Origin: Salipaludibacillus sp. LMS25
GTDB taxonomy: Bacteria; Bacillota; Bacilli; Bacillales; Salisediminibacteriaceae
NCBI RefSeq assembly: GCF_024362805.1
Contig: NZ_CP093299.1
Coordinates: forward strand, 1,116,001-1,180,000
Direction: 5' to 3'
DNA: 64,000 nucleotides
Notes under the pieces: model-generated
Told to the model about the DNA's origin: nothing
The model's database searches: none
What the model saw: only the letters and a program-made list of their open reading frames with translations
Part shown: in pieces, positions 53,295 through 60,916 of the stretch
How the letters are laid out: each line of letters opens with the position of its first letter
Position numbering within the stretch: the first letter of the stretch is position 1
Made by a program: the position numbers and the translations under genes

Positions 53295-54776
53295 ATGAAA
53301 AAAAGACTATCACAGATTTATCACTTAATTATTTGCACACTTATTGCTAGTGTGGGAATCATGGGAATTACCACATCCCCGTCAGAAGCAAGTTCAGGCT
53401 TTTATGTTGATGGCAGTACATTGTATGACGCAAATGGGCAGCCATTTGTCATGAGAGGCATTAACCATGGACATGCTTGGTTTAAAGACACTGCTTCAAC
53501 AGCTATTCCTGCCATTGCAGAGCAAGGCGCCAACACAATACGTATTGTTTTATCGGATGGCGGCCAATGGGAAAAAGACGACATTGACACGGTTCGTGAA
53601 GTCATTGAGCTTGCGGAGCAAAATAAAATGGTGGCTGTCGTTGAAGTTCATGATGCAACGGGCCGCGATTCACGCAGTGATTTAGATCGAGCCGTTGATT
53701 ATTGGATAGAGATGAAAGATGCGCTTATCGGCAAAGAAGATACGGTCATTATTAACATTGCAAACGAATGGTATGGCAGTTGGGATGGCGCTGCTTGGGC
53801 TGATGGCTACATTGATGTCATTCCGAAGCTTCGCGATGCCGGCTTAACACACACCTTAATGGTGGATGCAGCAGGATGGGGACAATATCCACAATCTATT
53901 CATGATTACGGACAAGATGTGTTTAACGCAGATCCTTTAAAAAACACAATGTTCTCTATTCATATGTATGAATACGCTGGTGGTGATGCAGAAACGGTCA
54001 TTAGAAACATCGATAGAGTCATAGATCAAGGTCTTGCTGTCGTGGTTGGTGAGTTCGGTCATAGACACACTGATGGCGATGTTGATGAAGATACAATCCT
54101 TAGTTATTCTGAAGAAACTGGCACTGGGTGGCTCGCTTGGTCTTGGAAAGGCAACAGTACCGAATGGGAGTATTTAGACCTTTCAGAAGACTGGGCTGGT
54201 CAGCATTTAACTGATTGGGGAAATAGGATTGTTCACGGTCCAAATGGCTTGCAAGAAACATCAAAACGATGCACTGTATTTACAGATGATAACGGTGGTA
54301 GCCCTGAACCGCCAACTGCTACTACCTTGTATGACTTTGAAGGAAGTACACAAGGTTGGCATGGAAGCAACGTGGCCGGTGGCCCTTGGTCCGTAACAGA
54401 ATGGGGTGCGTCAGGCAACTACTCTTTAAAAGCCGATGTGAATTTAACCTCAAATTCTTTACATGAGCTGTATAGTGCCCAAAACCGTAATCTACACGGG
54501 TACTCTCAGCTAAATGCAACCGTTCGTCACGCCAATTGGGGAAATCCCGGTAATGGCATGAATGCAAGGCTTTACGTGAAGACAGGTTCTGATTATACGT
54601 GGTATAGCGGTGCTTTTACACGTGTCAATAGCTCCCACTCAGGTACAACATTATCGTTTGATTTAAACAACATTGAAAATATTCATAATGTTAGGGAAAT
54701 AGGCGTGCAATTTTCAGCTGCAGATAATAGCAGCGGGCAAACGGCTGTATACGTTGATGATGTTATTTTAAGATAG
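53295..54776 (+). CDS. manA: Secreted GH5 (subfamily 8) endo-beta-1,4-mannanase with C-terminal carbohydrate-binding domain
   Basis: A 493-aa exported enzyme. Signal peptide 1-33 (cleavage near SEASS/GFYVDG); catalytic TIM barrel about 34-325 with acid/base Glu158 in ANEWY and nucleophile Glu253 in VGEFGH; a short Pro/Glu linker (about 332-342); and a beta-sandwich C-terminal module (about 345-493; LYDFEGSTQGWHG at its start) that probably binds mannan. The catalytic domain matches, as I recall it, the alkaline mannanase of Bacillus agaradhaerens. It degrades extracellular mannan to oligosaccharides for the ABC importer. ATG 53295 after GAGGAGGAG. Confidence 0.96.
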   Translation: MKKRLSQIYHLIICTLIASVGIMGITTSPSEASSGFYVDGSTLYDANGQPFVMRGINHGHAWFKDTASTAIPAIAEQGANTIRIVLSDGGQWEKDDIDTVREVIELAEQNKMVAVVEVHDATGRDSRSDLDRAVDYWIEMKDALIGKEDTVIINIANEWYGSWDGAAWADGYIDVIPKLRDAGLTHTLMVDAAGWGQYPQSIHDYGQDVFNADPLKNTMFSIHMYEYAGGDAETVIRNIDRVIDQGLAVVVGEFGHRHTDGDVDEDTILSYSEETGTGWLAWSWKGNSTEWEYLDLSEDWAGQHLTDWGNRIVHGPNGLQETSKRCTVFTDDNGGSPEPPTATTLYDFEGSTQGWHGSNVAGGPWSVTEWGASGNYSLKADVNLTSNSLHELYSAQNRNLHGYSQLNATVRHANWGNPGNGMNARLYVKTGSDYTWYSGAFTRVNSSHSGTTLSFDLNNIENIHNVREIGVQFSAADNSSGQTAVYVDDVILR

Positions 54777-54792
54777 AATTCGTCACGATCAC

Positions 54793-54833
54793 GTAAGGTG
54801 TGCTTCATTGTTAAAGAAGCACACCTTACTTTT
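54793..54833 (+). terminator. Rho-independent terminator of manA
   Basis: GTAAGGTGTGCTTC pairs perfectly with GAAGCACACCTTAC, followed by TTTT. Confidence 0.93.
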
Positions 54834-54841
54834 AAACGGAT

Positions 54842-54925
54842 AGCGAACTCGTTTCAGCAAGCTGAAACATCGAGAAATTAGATGCGTATCTTAAAAATTC
54901 CCACCTACACGACGCGTTGAACTGA
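54842..54925 (+). repeat. Family C repeat, copy C2
   Basis: GCGAACTCGTTTCAGCAAGC and TGAAACATCGAGAAATTAGA form a hairpin (TTCAGC/GCTGAA), followed by CTTAAAAATTCCCACCTACA as in C1. Confidence 0.75.
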
Positions 54926-54986
54926 TGTCTAACCCAAAATATTTAAGGATTAAATACACTCAAGTGACAACTTCTACATTAAAAAG

Positions 54987-55361
54987 CTATGACATCTTTT
55001 TTTTAACAAACGTCTGCCATTCTTTTTGTTGCGGTAACAATGACTCTTGCAAAAACCTTAGTCGTTCTTCTGCCCCTGTAAACATCTCATCCACATGGAC
55101 GGCTGAATTGATCGCTGCTTGAAACTTATTCAATGCTGATAACGCCTCTTTATCATTATGAAATATAGATTGTATTGTCACGTTTTCTTCACTATATGGT
55201 AAGAGACCGTTCATAACCCCTTTCAATAAACGATCACCAATATCATCATCATTCGTCATATAACAGTCACTTACATATGTCATCGCTTTTTCCACTTCGT
55301 TTAATAAGTCATTATACGTTTTTAAAAACGTCTGTTGGACTTCTGTTAATTTAGCAACAAT
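54987..55361 (-). CDS. Helical protein of unknown function, last gene of the lipase-like locus
   Basis: A mainly alpha-helical acidic protein of 102 aa from GTG 55295, or 124 aa if read from ATT 55361. The GTG has no ribosome site. The in-frame upstream part (IVAKLTEVQQTFLKTYNDLLNE) looks like real protein, and GAGGTGAGG lies the right distance before ATT 55361. Either an ATT start is used, or an original ATG was lost. The C-terminal part (ERLRFLQESLLPQQKEWQTF) is amphipathic. No domain recognised. It may be a helper for the effector encoded at 56030; a B repeat lies between it and the preceding gene. Confidence 0.6.
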   Translation of the reverse strand: MVAKLTEVQQTFLKTYNDLLNEVEKAMTYVSDCYMTNDDDIGDRLLKGVMNGLLPYSEENVTIQSIFHNDKEALSALNKFQAAINSAVHVDEMFTGAEERLRFLQESLLPQQKEWQTFVKKKMS

Positions 55362-55467
55362 AATGCCTCACCTCACTAAGATCTGTGTTACGTTTAGTGT
55401 ATCAGAAATGCCCCTACAGTGATAAGACTAAGACATTAGTGTACTAAGAAGAATGTAGTGATAAGGA

Positions 55468-55607
55468 TATAACGCTTTCAACAGTGGGAGTTTTCGTTCT
55501 TCTCCACTGATTGGTAGTTGAGTGAATCAGGACATTAGCAGCCGTTATCTCCTGCCTAATCTCTCAATTTTTGACGCGGGTGTTTTGCACACGTCATCTG
55601 TGATAAA
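55468..55607 (+). repeat. Family B repeat, copy B6 (full form)
   Basis: Head hairpin CAACAGTGGGAG...CTCCACTGATTG, then GTTGAGTGAATCAGGACATT, CCGTTATCTCCTGCCTAATC and right end ACGTCATCTGTGAT. The middle is somewhat diverged. It splits two genes of the lipase-like locus. Confidence 0.88.
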
Positions 55608-55660
55608 AATAGACAGCCTTCAATCTGCTGTCTCTGAAAAAAACTGTGCGGCATTTGTCA

Positions 55661-56014
55661 TTAAATAAAGGTTTTACGAAACGCGATCCACTCTTCGTTG
55701 TACTCATAGACTTCTTTTCTTAATTGAATAAACTCTGTTATGACCGCTTCGGCTATTTCCCCTTTTAAATGATAGCCTAAGTGGATTAGCATGGAATCGA
55801 GCATAATCTCTATTAAATACATTTGTGTCGTTACCTCTTGGTTGACTTCGTCATCGTCTTTGATAGCCTGACTCTCAGTTTCTGCATTCCCTTTAGCCCG
55901 CTTGAGCACATCATCAATTTCATAACTTATTTTTGTATAAAGACTGAATTCCTCATCATTTATAAAACTTTTACTCCCATAATCATAATTATGTCGACCC
56001 ATTCCTGCACCCAC
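55661..56014 (-). CDS. Small helical protein downstream of the lipase-like gene
   Basis: A 117-aa protein from GTG 56014, preceded by AAGAGGATG, 15 nt after the lipase-like gene. After a short Gly-rich start it is predicted helical (FSLYTKISYEIDDVLKRAKG, QMYLIEIMLDSMLIHLGYHL). The segment KISYEIDDV resembles the KISYEAEEI stretch near the N-terminus of the lipase-like protein, so both may share a recognition helix. No signal peptide, no catalytic motif. Chaperone, adaptor or immunity protein are options; the sequence does not decide. Confidence 0.65.
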   Translation of the reverse strand: MGAGMGRHNYDYGSKSFINDEEFSLYTKISYEIDDVLKRAKGNAETESQAIKDDDEVNQEVTTQMYLIEIMLDSMLIHLGYHLKGEIAEAVITEFIQLRKEVYEYNEEWIAFRKTFI

Positions 56015-56029
56015 TTACATCATCCTCTT

Positions 56030-57346
56030 TTACTTCAATTTTCCGGCTATTAGCTCATCTTCCCAATCGAACGTCTCCGCGGCTGCTTCTAATGTCAGCG
56101 CCATTTGTTGCATTTTTTGCCTCACTCTGTTATTTTTATCCATCAACGCTTCTAAGCTTCCTGCATCATAACATCTGTATTTCCCTTGGGAGGAATAACA
56201 TTCTTTAAACGTGTTTAACCGCCCTTGACGGGGATCACCGTACGAACCAATCTCCACATTAATTTGATTTAATTCACTCTCAGCCTGCTCAAACACACCT
56301 TTTAAACTTGCCTCTGCGTCTTCTTCTACCTGTTCATGTAAAGACATGGCTTTCGTTAAATTTGGAAGAAACTCGTTTTTTAACAAACTCACAAGTTCTA
56401 AATAATGCGCTTTATCGAAAACAATGTCGGAAGCACCAAAGCCACCTCTTGTAAACGCCACCTCATTTAAATTGAACACATTAATTAACGAGCCATCTAA
56501 GGCTCTAAACCCACCGTTGGAATGTTTCTTTAACATGCCATGTCTATTAGAATATAAGCCATCTTTTATCCAATCCGGGAGCTCACGCGTCATCTTATCT
56601 ACCTCTAGAGTATCCATATAATGAATATTAAATGGGTAACCTAACATAGAGGTAGGATTTATTCCATATGTTCCTCGATGGCGCAAACGTCGTTCAAATC
56701 CTGCGACTTCATTATCATAAACAAACACATTGATATTGTCATAATAAGCATCTCTTGACACATAGTCACGAAATTCCTTATCGAAAGAGGTAGGGTTATA
56801 AGCATTGACTTGAATATCTGGATAGACCATTCCCACTTGGATCGCCACTTTTCCAGCCATCGAATGCCCGTCTAGCGTTATCTCAGCATCCGGATATTTC
56901 TCCTTGATGTCGCCAATATAGGCAATGACGTCTTCAGTATAATCAAATGCTCTATCATTATCAGGAAAAAAAGTTTGTTGGATATCCATAGGACTAAACA
57001 TATCCGTTCCAGGCAGAACAACGACAATTTCGTCTGGGTCAGAAGGATTCCCTCTCGTAATTGCATTAATGTAATTATCCGTTTCAACCTCAAACCCATA
57101 CCCACGACTTGACGCAACAGCTGTTGTGTTGAGCGTTTGAGGGACTCCTTCGACTAAACTAACATTTTCATCGCCTAACATTTCTTGATACTTTGACAAC
57201 ATGAGTGTATTAATTCTCTCTTCTCCTAGGATTTCAATATCCTGAGCAATTTCTTCTGCTTCATAACTGATTTTCATAGCTATCAGTTGATGCTCTGCTT
57301 CTGTAAAAGTCTCCGACACAGATGGACTACCTTCCACTTTCATCAT
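56030..57346 (-). CDS. Lipase-like alpha/beta-hydrolase, candidate secreted effector
   Basis: A 438-aa protein from ATG 57346 after GGAGGATA, eight nt after the 250-aa membrane protein gene. Residues 10-75 form a helical N-terminal module (FTEAEHQLIAMKISYEAEEI) that is repeated in two truncated genes upstream. Residues 85-300 read as a lipase class-3-type hydrolase: VVVLPGTD, then nucleophile elbow DGHSMAGK with Ser162, then VNAYNPTSFDK. The region 315-438 is helical with coiled-coil character and one Cys pair (ECYSSQGKYRCYD). No Sec signal. The conserved targeting-like head plus variable-looking tail is the layout of contact-dependent or type VII-type toxins; that is an inference. Confidence 0.75.
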   Translation of the reverse strand: MMKVEGSPSVSETFTEAEHQLIAMKISYEAEEIAQDIEILGEERINTLMLSKYQEMLGDENVSLVEGVPQTLNTTAVASSRGYGFEVETDNYINAITRGNPSDPDEIVVVLPGTDMFSPMDIQQTFFPDNDRAFDYTEDVIAYIGDIKEKYPDAEITLDGHSMAGKVAIQVGMVYPDIQVNAYNPTSFDKEFRDYVSRDAYYDNINVFVYDNEVAGFERRLRHRGTYGINPTSMLGYPFNIHYMDTLEVDKMTRELPDWIKDGLYSNRHGMLKKHSNGGFRALDGSLINVFNLNEVAFTRGGFGASDIVFDKAHYLELVSLLKNEFLPNLTKAMSLHEQVEEDAEASLKGVFEQAESELNQINVEIGSYGDPRQGRLNTFKECYSSQGKYRCYDAGSLEALMDKNNRVRQKMQQMALTLEAAAETFDWEDELIAGKLK

Positions 57347-57354
57347 TATCCTCC

Positions 57355-58107
57355 TTATTGAATTGTCAATGTTTTAAATAGCCCTTCATTGTTACCAGTA
57401 GACAGATCTCTCAAACCAATTTCTAGATAATAAGTCGAGTTAGGTAGCAAGGCTTTCAATTCTTCTTCAATCTCTTCCGCTATGGTTTCATCGATCCCTT
57501 CTTTTTTACCGACAATTCTTATATTTGTATCTAAACGCTTAAGTCTATCTAAATTAGTTTCTATATAAGCTTTTAAGCCCACTAAATCATCGTCGCTTTT
57601 ATATGCTTCTCTAATCTCCTCGTTAATTTGTGAATTAATCCCTACATTTGTTTGAAAATAATAAATCCTCCCCCCTTCATGCCGCAGTGGGTCTTCTATC
57701 CCTATCGATTGTAAATAATTAATTGTCGGTGAAAACTCTTCATAGCGAGCTTGTAAATAAAGCTCATTAAAAACACTCGATACTATACGTTCATCTCGAT
57801 CAATAATAGATAATGTATCGGGGTTTCCTTTCACATCCATTGCGAAATACGGGTCACCATAGTACTGAAAATAAACTCTAAATTCTTCTTCACCTGTGGG
57901 GTATTTCCGCGGATTACCTATCGTAACTATCTCCACTTTATCTGGATCCAACTTGTACCTTGCCACATACCTTTTCACATTCTCTTCAATTTCTTCTCTA
58001 TTTCTTTCTGACCAGTCACCGAAACCATTGTTCATCCAGATCACTCCCACTAACATTAGCAATACAAGGGGTATTGCCCCTAAGATAACGCGCTTTTTAT
58101 TTTTCAA
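57355..58107 (-). CDS. 250-aa membrane-anchored protein, array copy 3 (next to the full lipase-like gene)
   Basis: Starts at TTG 58107 after AGAAAGGGG. One N-terminal membrane anchor (about 6-25; no lipobox) is followed by an extracytoplasmic domain: residues 26-90 are almost identical in all three array copies (NGFGDWSERNREEIEENVKR; YKLDPDKVEI; PRKYPTGEEEFRV), while the middle and end vary (for example HEGGRIYYFQTN, ETIAEEIEEELKALLPNSTY). No known domain recognised. It is coupled to the lipase-like gene by an 8-nt gap. A surface-exposed protector of the membrane against the cognate lipase is one reading; a secretion partner is the other. Confidence 0.75.
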   Translation of the reverse strand: MKNKKRVILGAIPLVLLMLVGVIWMNNGFGDWSERNREEIEENVKRYVARYKLDPDKVEIVTIGNPRKYPTGEEEFRVYFQYYGDPYFAMDVKGNPDTLSIIDRDERIVSSVFNELYLQARYEEFSPTINYLQSIGIEDPLRHEGGRIYYFQTNVGINSQINEEIREAYKSDDDLVGLKAYIETNLDRLKRLDTNIRIVGKKEGIDETIAEEIEEELKALLPNSTYYLEIGLRDLSTGNNEGLFKTLTIQ

Positions 58108-58254
58108 ATGATTTTCCCCTTTCTAGAAACGAGTGAGGGATACCGTTACGACTTTCCTATGTATTTAAACTTTGTCCCTTTATACAGGAAGAACATTCCT
58201 CATTTTTCAATTGTAATCTGATAATGTAAAACATTTTAATACTATTATTATAAA

Positions 58255-58532
58255 TTAAGCCATAGCACCTAAATATAGGTGTAGGTCTAAAGGATTATTT
58301 AATGGCAGGGGATTACTCGTTGTGTTGAGCTTTTGAGGGACATCGTCAACAAATTCAATAGTGTCATCTTCTAACATTCTTTGATACACAATTAACATTC
58401 GATCTTTAGCTTCTTCCCCCATCATCTCATTTGCGATTTCTTCTGCTTCGTAGCTTATTTTCATGCCATAAGCTGGTGCTCTGCTTCTGAAAATGACTCA
58501 TCCCTTATGTAAGTATCGCCTTGCAAGTTCAT
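58255..58532 (-). pseudogene. Truncated, frameshifted N-terminal copy of the lipase-like gene (array unit 2)
   Basis: ATG 58532 opens MNLQGDTYIRDESFSEAEHQ, but one base is missing at the codon equal to Ile-Gly of the sister copy (CTTATGGCATG instead of CTTATTGGCATG), giving a stop after LMA. The frame downstream continues KISYEAEEIANEMMGEE to the end PLDLHLYLGAMA. It covers only the head module of the lipase-like protein (about 70 residues), then an unrelated 20-residue tail. Confidence 0.82.
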
Positions 58533-58544
58533 GCTTTATCCCCC

Positions 58545-59297
58545 TCACGGAACCTTTAACATCTTATATATTCCTTCACTTTCACCGGTAGATAAGTCTT
58601 TTACACCAATTTCTATGTAATAAGTTCCCTGTGTAAGTAACACCTTTAACTCTTCTTCAATTTCAGACGCTTCTTCTTCATCAATCCCTTCTTTTTTGCC
58701 AACAATTCGAATATGTGTATCTAAACGTGTAAGTTTATCTAAATTTGTTTCAATATAAGTCTTTAAGTCTTCCAAATCGTCACCACTTTTATATGCTTCT
58801 CTAATCTCCTCGTTTATTTGTGAATTTAGGCCTAGGTTTGTTCTGAAGTACTCTATTTCCCCCCCACCAGGCCTCAGTGGATCTTCTATCCCTAGTGAAT
58901 TAAGATAATCTATTGTCGGTGCAAGCTCTTCATAGCGTGCTTGTAAGTATAATTCATCAAAAACAGTGGTTATAATAAATTCTTTTGGATCACTTAAAAA
59001 TAACGAATCTGGATTTCCCTTCAAATCAATAAAAAAATATGGTTCTCCATAATAATGAAAAAATACTCTAAATTCTTCTTCACCAGTGGGGTATTTTCGT
59101 GGGTCACCTATACTTTCCACATCCACCTTATCAGGATCCAACTTGTACCTTGCCACATACCTTTTTACATTCTCTTCAATTTCTTCTCGATTTCTCTCTG
59201 ACCAGTCACCGAAACCATTGTTCATCCAAATCACTCCCCCTAACAATAGCAAAACAACGAGTGTTGTCCCTAACATAACGCGCTTTTTATTTTTCAA
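58545..59297 (-). CDS. 250-aa membrane-anchored protein, array copy 2
   Basis: Paralogue of the gene at 57355, same length, TTG start at 59297 after AGAAAGGGG. The anchor and residues 26-60 are essentially identical; differences cluster in the central part (PYFFIDLKGNPDSLFLSDPK, RPGGGEIEYFRTNLGLNSQ) and the C-terminus (LLTQGTYYIEIGVKDLSTGE). The reading frame is intact even though the hydrolase piece beside it (58255) is broken, which suggests selection to keep this protein. Confidence 0.75.
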   Translation of the reverse strand: MKNKKRVMLGTTLVVLLLLGGVIWMNNGFGDWSERNREEIEENVKRYVARYKLDPDKVDVESIGDPRKYPTGEEEFRVFFHYYGEPYFFIDLKGNPDSLFLSDPKEFIITTVFDELYLQARYEELAPTIDYLNSLGIEDPLRPGGGEIEYFRTNLGLNSQINEEIREAYKSGDDLEDLKTYIETNLDKLTRLDTHIRIVGKKEGIDEEEASEIEEELKVLLTQGTYYIEIGVKDLSTGESEGIYKMLKVP

Positions 59298-59443
59298 ATG
59301 ATTTTCCCCTTTCTAGAACATGTGAGGGATACCGTTACGACTTTCCTATGTATTTAAACTTTGTCCCTTTATACAGGAAGAACATTCCTCATTTTTCATT
59401 TGTAATCTGATAATGTAAAACATTTCAATACTATTATTAAAAA

Positions 59444-59731
59444 TTAAACCATAGCACCTAAATAAAGGTGTAGGTCTAAAGGATTATTTAATGGTAGGGG
59501 ATTACTCGTTGTGATGAGGTATTGAGGGACGTCGTTAACAAATCGAATTGACCTATCGTTTAATACCTCTTGATATTCTAGTAACATTCTCCTTTCGATT
59601 TCATCTTCTCCTAACAGTTCAATCTCATTTGCAATTTCTTCTGCTTCATAGCTTATCTTCATGCCAATAAGCTGATGCTCTGCCTCTGAAAAGGACTCAT
59701 CTCTTTCATAAGTATCACCTTGTATGTTCAT
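59444..59731 (-). CDS. Truncated N-terminal copy of the lipase-like gene (array unit 1), open frame
   Basis: A 95-aa ORF starting at ATG 59731 after AAGGTGGTGAATAA, 12 nt after the 250-aa gene. MNIQGDTYERDESFSEAEHQ, then KISYEAEEIANEIELLGEDE align with the head of the 438-aa protein, up to DVPQYLITTS, after which a short tail PLDLHLYLGAMV replaces the hydrolase. It may be a remnant left by recombination or a deliberately short adaptor; an intact ribosome site and frame keep both possible. Confidence 0.65.
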   Translation of the reverse strand: MNIQGDTYERDESFSEAEHQLIGMKISYEAEEIANEIELLGEDEIERRMLLEYQEVLNDRSIRFVNDVPQYLITTSNPLPLNNPLDLHLYLGAMV

Positions 59732-59743
59732 TTATTCACCACC

Positions 59744-60496
59744 TTATGGAACTCTTAGCGTTTCATATAGTCCTTCACTCTCGCCAGTCGATAAGTCTTT
59801 CACACCAATTTGTAAATAATAAGTTGAACGAGGAAGCAAGGCTCTCAATTCTTCTTCAATGGCTGATGCTTCGGCTTCATCTATCCCTTCTTTTTCACCG
59901 ACAATTCTTATGTGTGTATCTAAACGTGTAAGTTTTTCTAAATTAGTATTAATATAAGCTTTTAGGTCTCCCAAATCGTCACCACTTTTATATGCCTCTC
60001 TAATCTCATCGTTAATTTGTGGATCAATTCCTACATTTGTTCTGAAATAGTGAACTTTCTCTCCCTCGGGTCGCAGTGGATCTTCTATCCCTAGCGAGTC
60101 AAGATAATCCATTGTCGGTACTAGTTCGTCATAGCGTGCTTGTAAATAAAGCTCATTAAAAACTCTTATAGCTATATCATCTTTTCGATCAATAATCGTT
60201 AATGTATTTGGGTTTCCTTTCACATCCATCGCAAAATATGGATCCCCATAATATCGAAAATAAACTCTAAATTCCTCTTCACCTGTGGGGTATTTCCTCG
60301 GATTACCTATCGTAACAATTTCCACTTTATCGGGATCCAACTTGTACCTTGCCACATACCTTTTCACATTGTCTTCAATTTCTTCTCTATTTCTCTCTGA
60401 CCAGTCACCGAAGCCATTGTTCATCCAGATCACTCCCCCTAACAATAGCAAAGCAACGAGTGTTGTCCTTAAAATAACACGCTTTTTATGTTTCAT
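59744..60496 (-). CDS. 250-aa membrane-anchored protein, array copy 1
   Basis: First gene of the array, ATG 60496 after AAAAGGAGACC. Membrane anchor about 6-25, then the shared domain (NGFGDWSERNREEIEDNVKR; VRYYGDP-like RYYGDPYFAMDVKGNPNTLT). C-terminal part TYYLQIGVKDLSTGESEGLY is closest to copy 2. Family A repeat A9 ends 34 nt upstream, so the promoter of the whole array must lie in or beyond that repeat. Confidence 0.75.
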   Translation of the reverse strand: MKHKKRVILRTTLVALLLLGGVIWMNNGFGDWSERNREEIEDNVKRYVARYKLDPDKVEIVTIGNPRKYPTGEEEFRVYFRYYGDPYFAMDVKGNPNTLTIIDRKDDIAIRVFNELYLQARYDELVPTMDYLDSLGIEDPLRPEGEKVHYFRTNVGIDPQINDEIREAYKSGDDLGDLKAYINTNLEKLTRLDTHIRIVGEKEGIDEAEASAIEEELRALLPRSTYYLQIGVKDLSTGESEGLYETLRVP

Positions 60497-60530
60497 AGTA
60501 GGTCTCCTTTTGTCTGTAGAATGGCACTAT

Positions 60531-60690
60531 ATAAAGCTAAACTAACAATCAGTGGGCCTTTTCCTTCATCCCCACTGATTGTTAGTTTAACTTATGGGAC
60601 CTTTAGGGACAGTTTATCCCCCCACCTACACTTTTCGATCTTCTTACGTTTTGAGGTGAGGGTTTTACTGCCCCTTAAGAGTGGGATAAA
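60531..60690 (+). repeat. Family A repeat, copy A9 (full form, diverged head)
   Basis: A 160-bp copy with head hairpin ACAATCAGTGGGCC...CCCCACTGATTGT and the usual compound stem. It lies in the 5' region of the lipase-like array. Minus-strand ORFs through it are not considered real. Confidence 0.9.
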
Positions 60691-60865
60691 CAATGCCAAC
60701 TTTAGAGGTATAATATGCCTCATTATAAAGTAACTGTATATGATGCTACAATGTGAAAAGGAAAAAATGAGCCGTTTCCCCCAAACGACAAAGCAGGACA
60801 AAAGAATCACCTTGATGCTTTTTTTCACTCTCGTGTCTGAGCCAATGTTCTGTGCCATGACGTAT

Positions 60866-60901
60866 AAAGCCGCTTCAGAAACGAATTTCTGAAGCGGCTT
60901 T
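60866..60901 (-). terminator. Rho-independent terminator of xylB
   Basis: AAAGCCGCTTCAGAAA pairs perfectly with TTTCTGAAGCGGCTTT around a 4-nt loop; short T-tail on the minus strand (TTTATA). The stretch 60691-60865 between A9 and this hairpin shows no gene. Confidence 0.85.
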
Positions 60902-60916
60902 ACTATAGTTTTCATA

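Noticed and set aside
53402-54567. Antisense ORFs within manA
   Set aside because: Frame shadows of a clear secreted mannanase gene.
4202-60690. Repeats considered as a CRISPR array
   Set aside because: Copies are kilobases apart, long, internally structured and variable, with no regular spacers and no cas genes.
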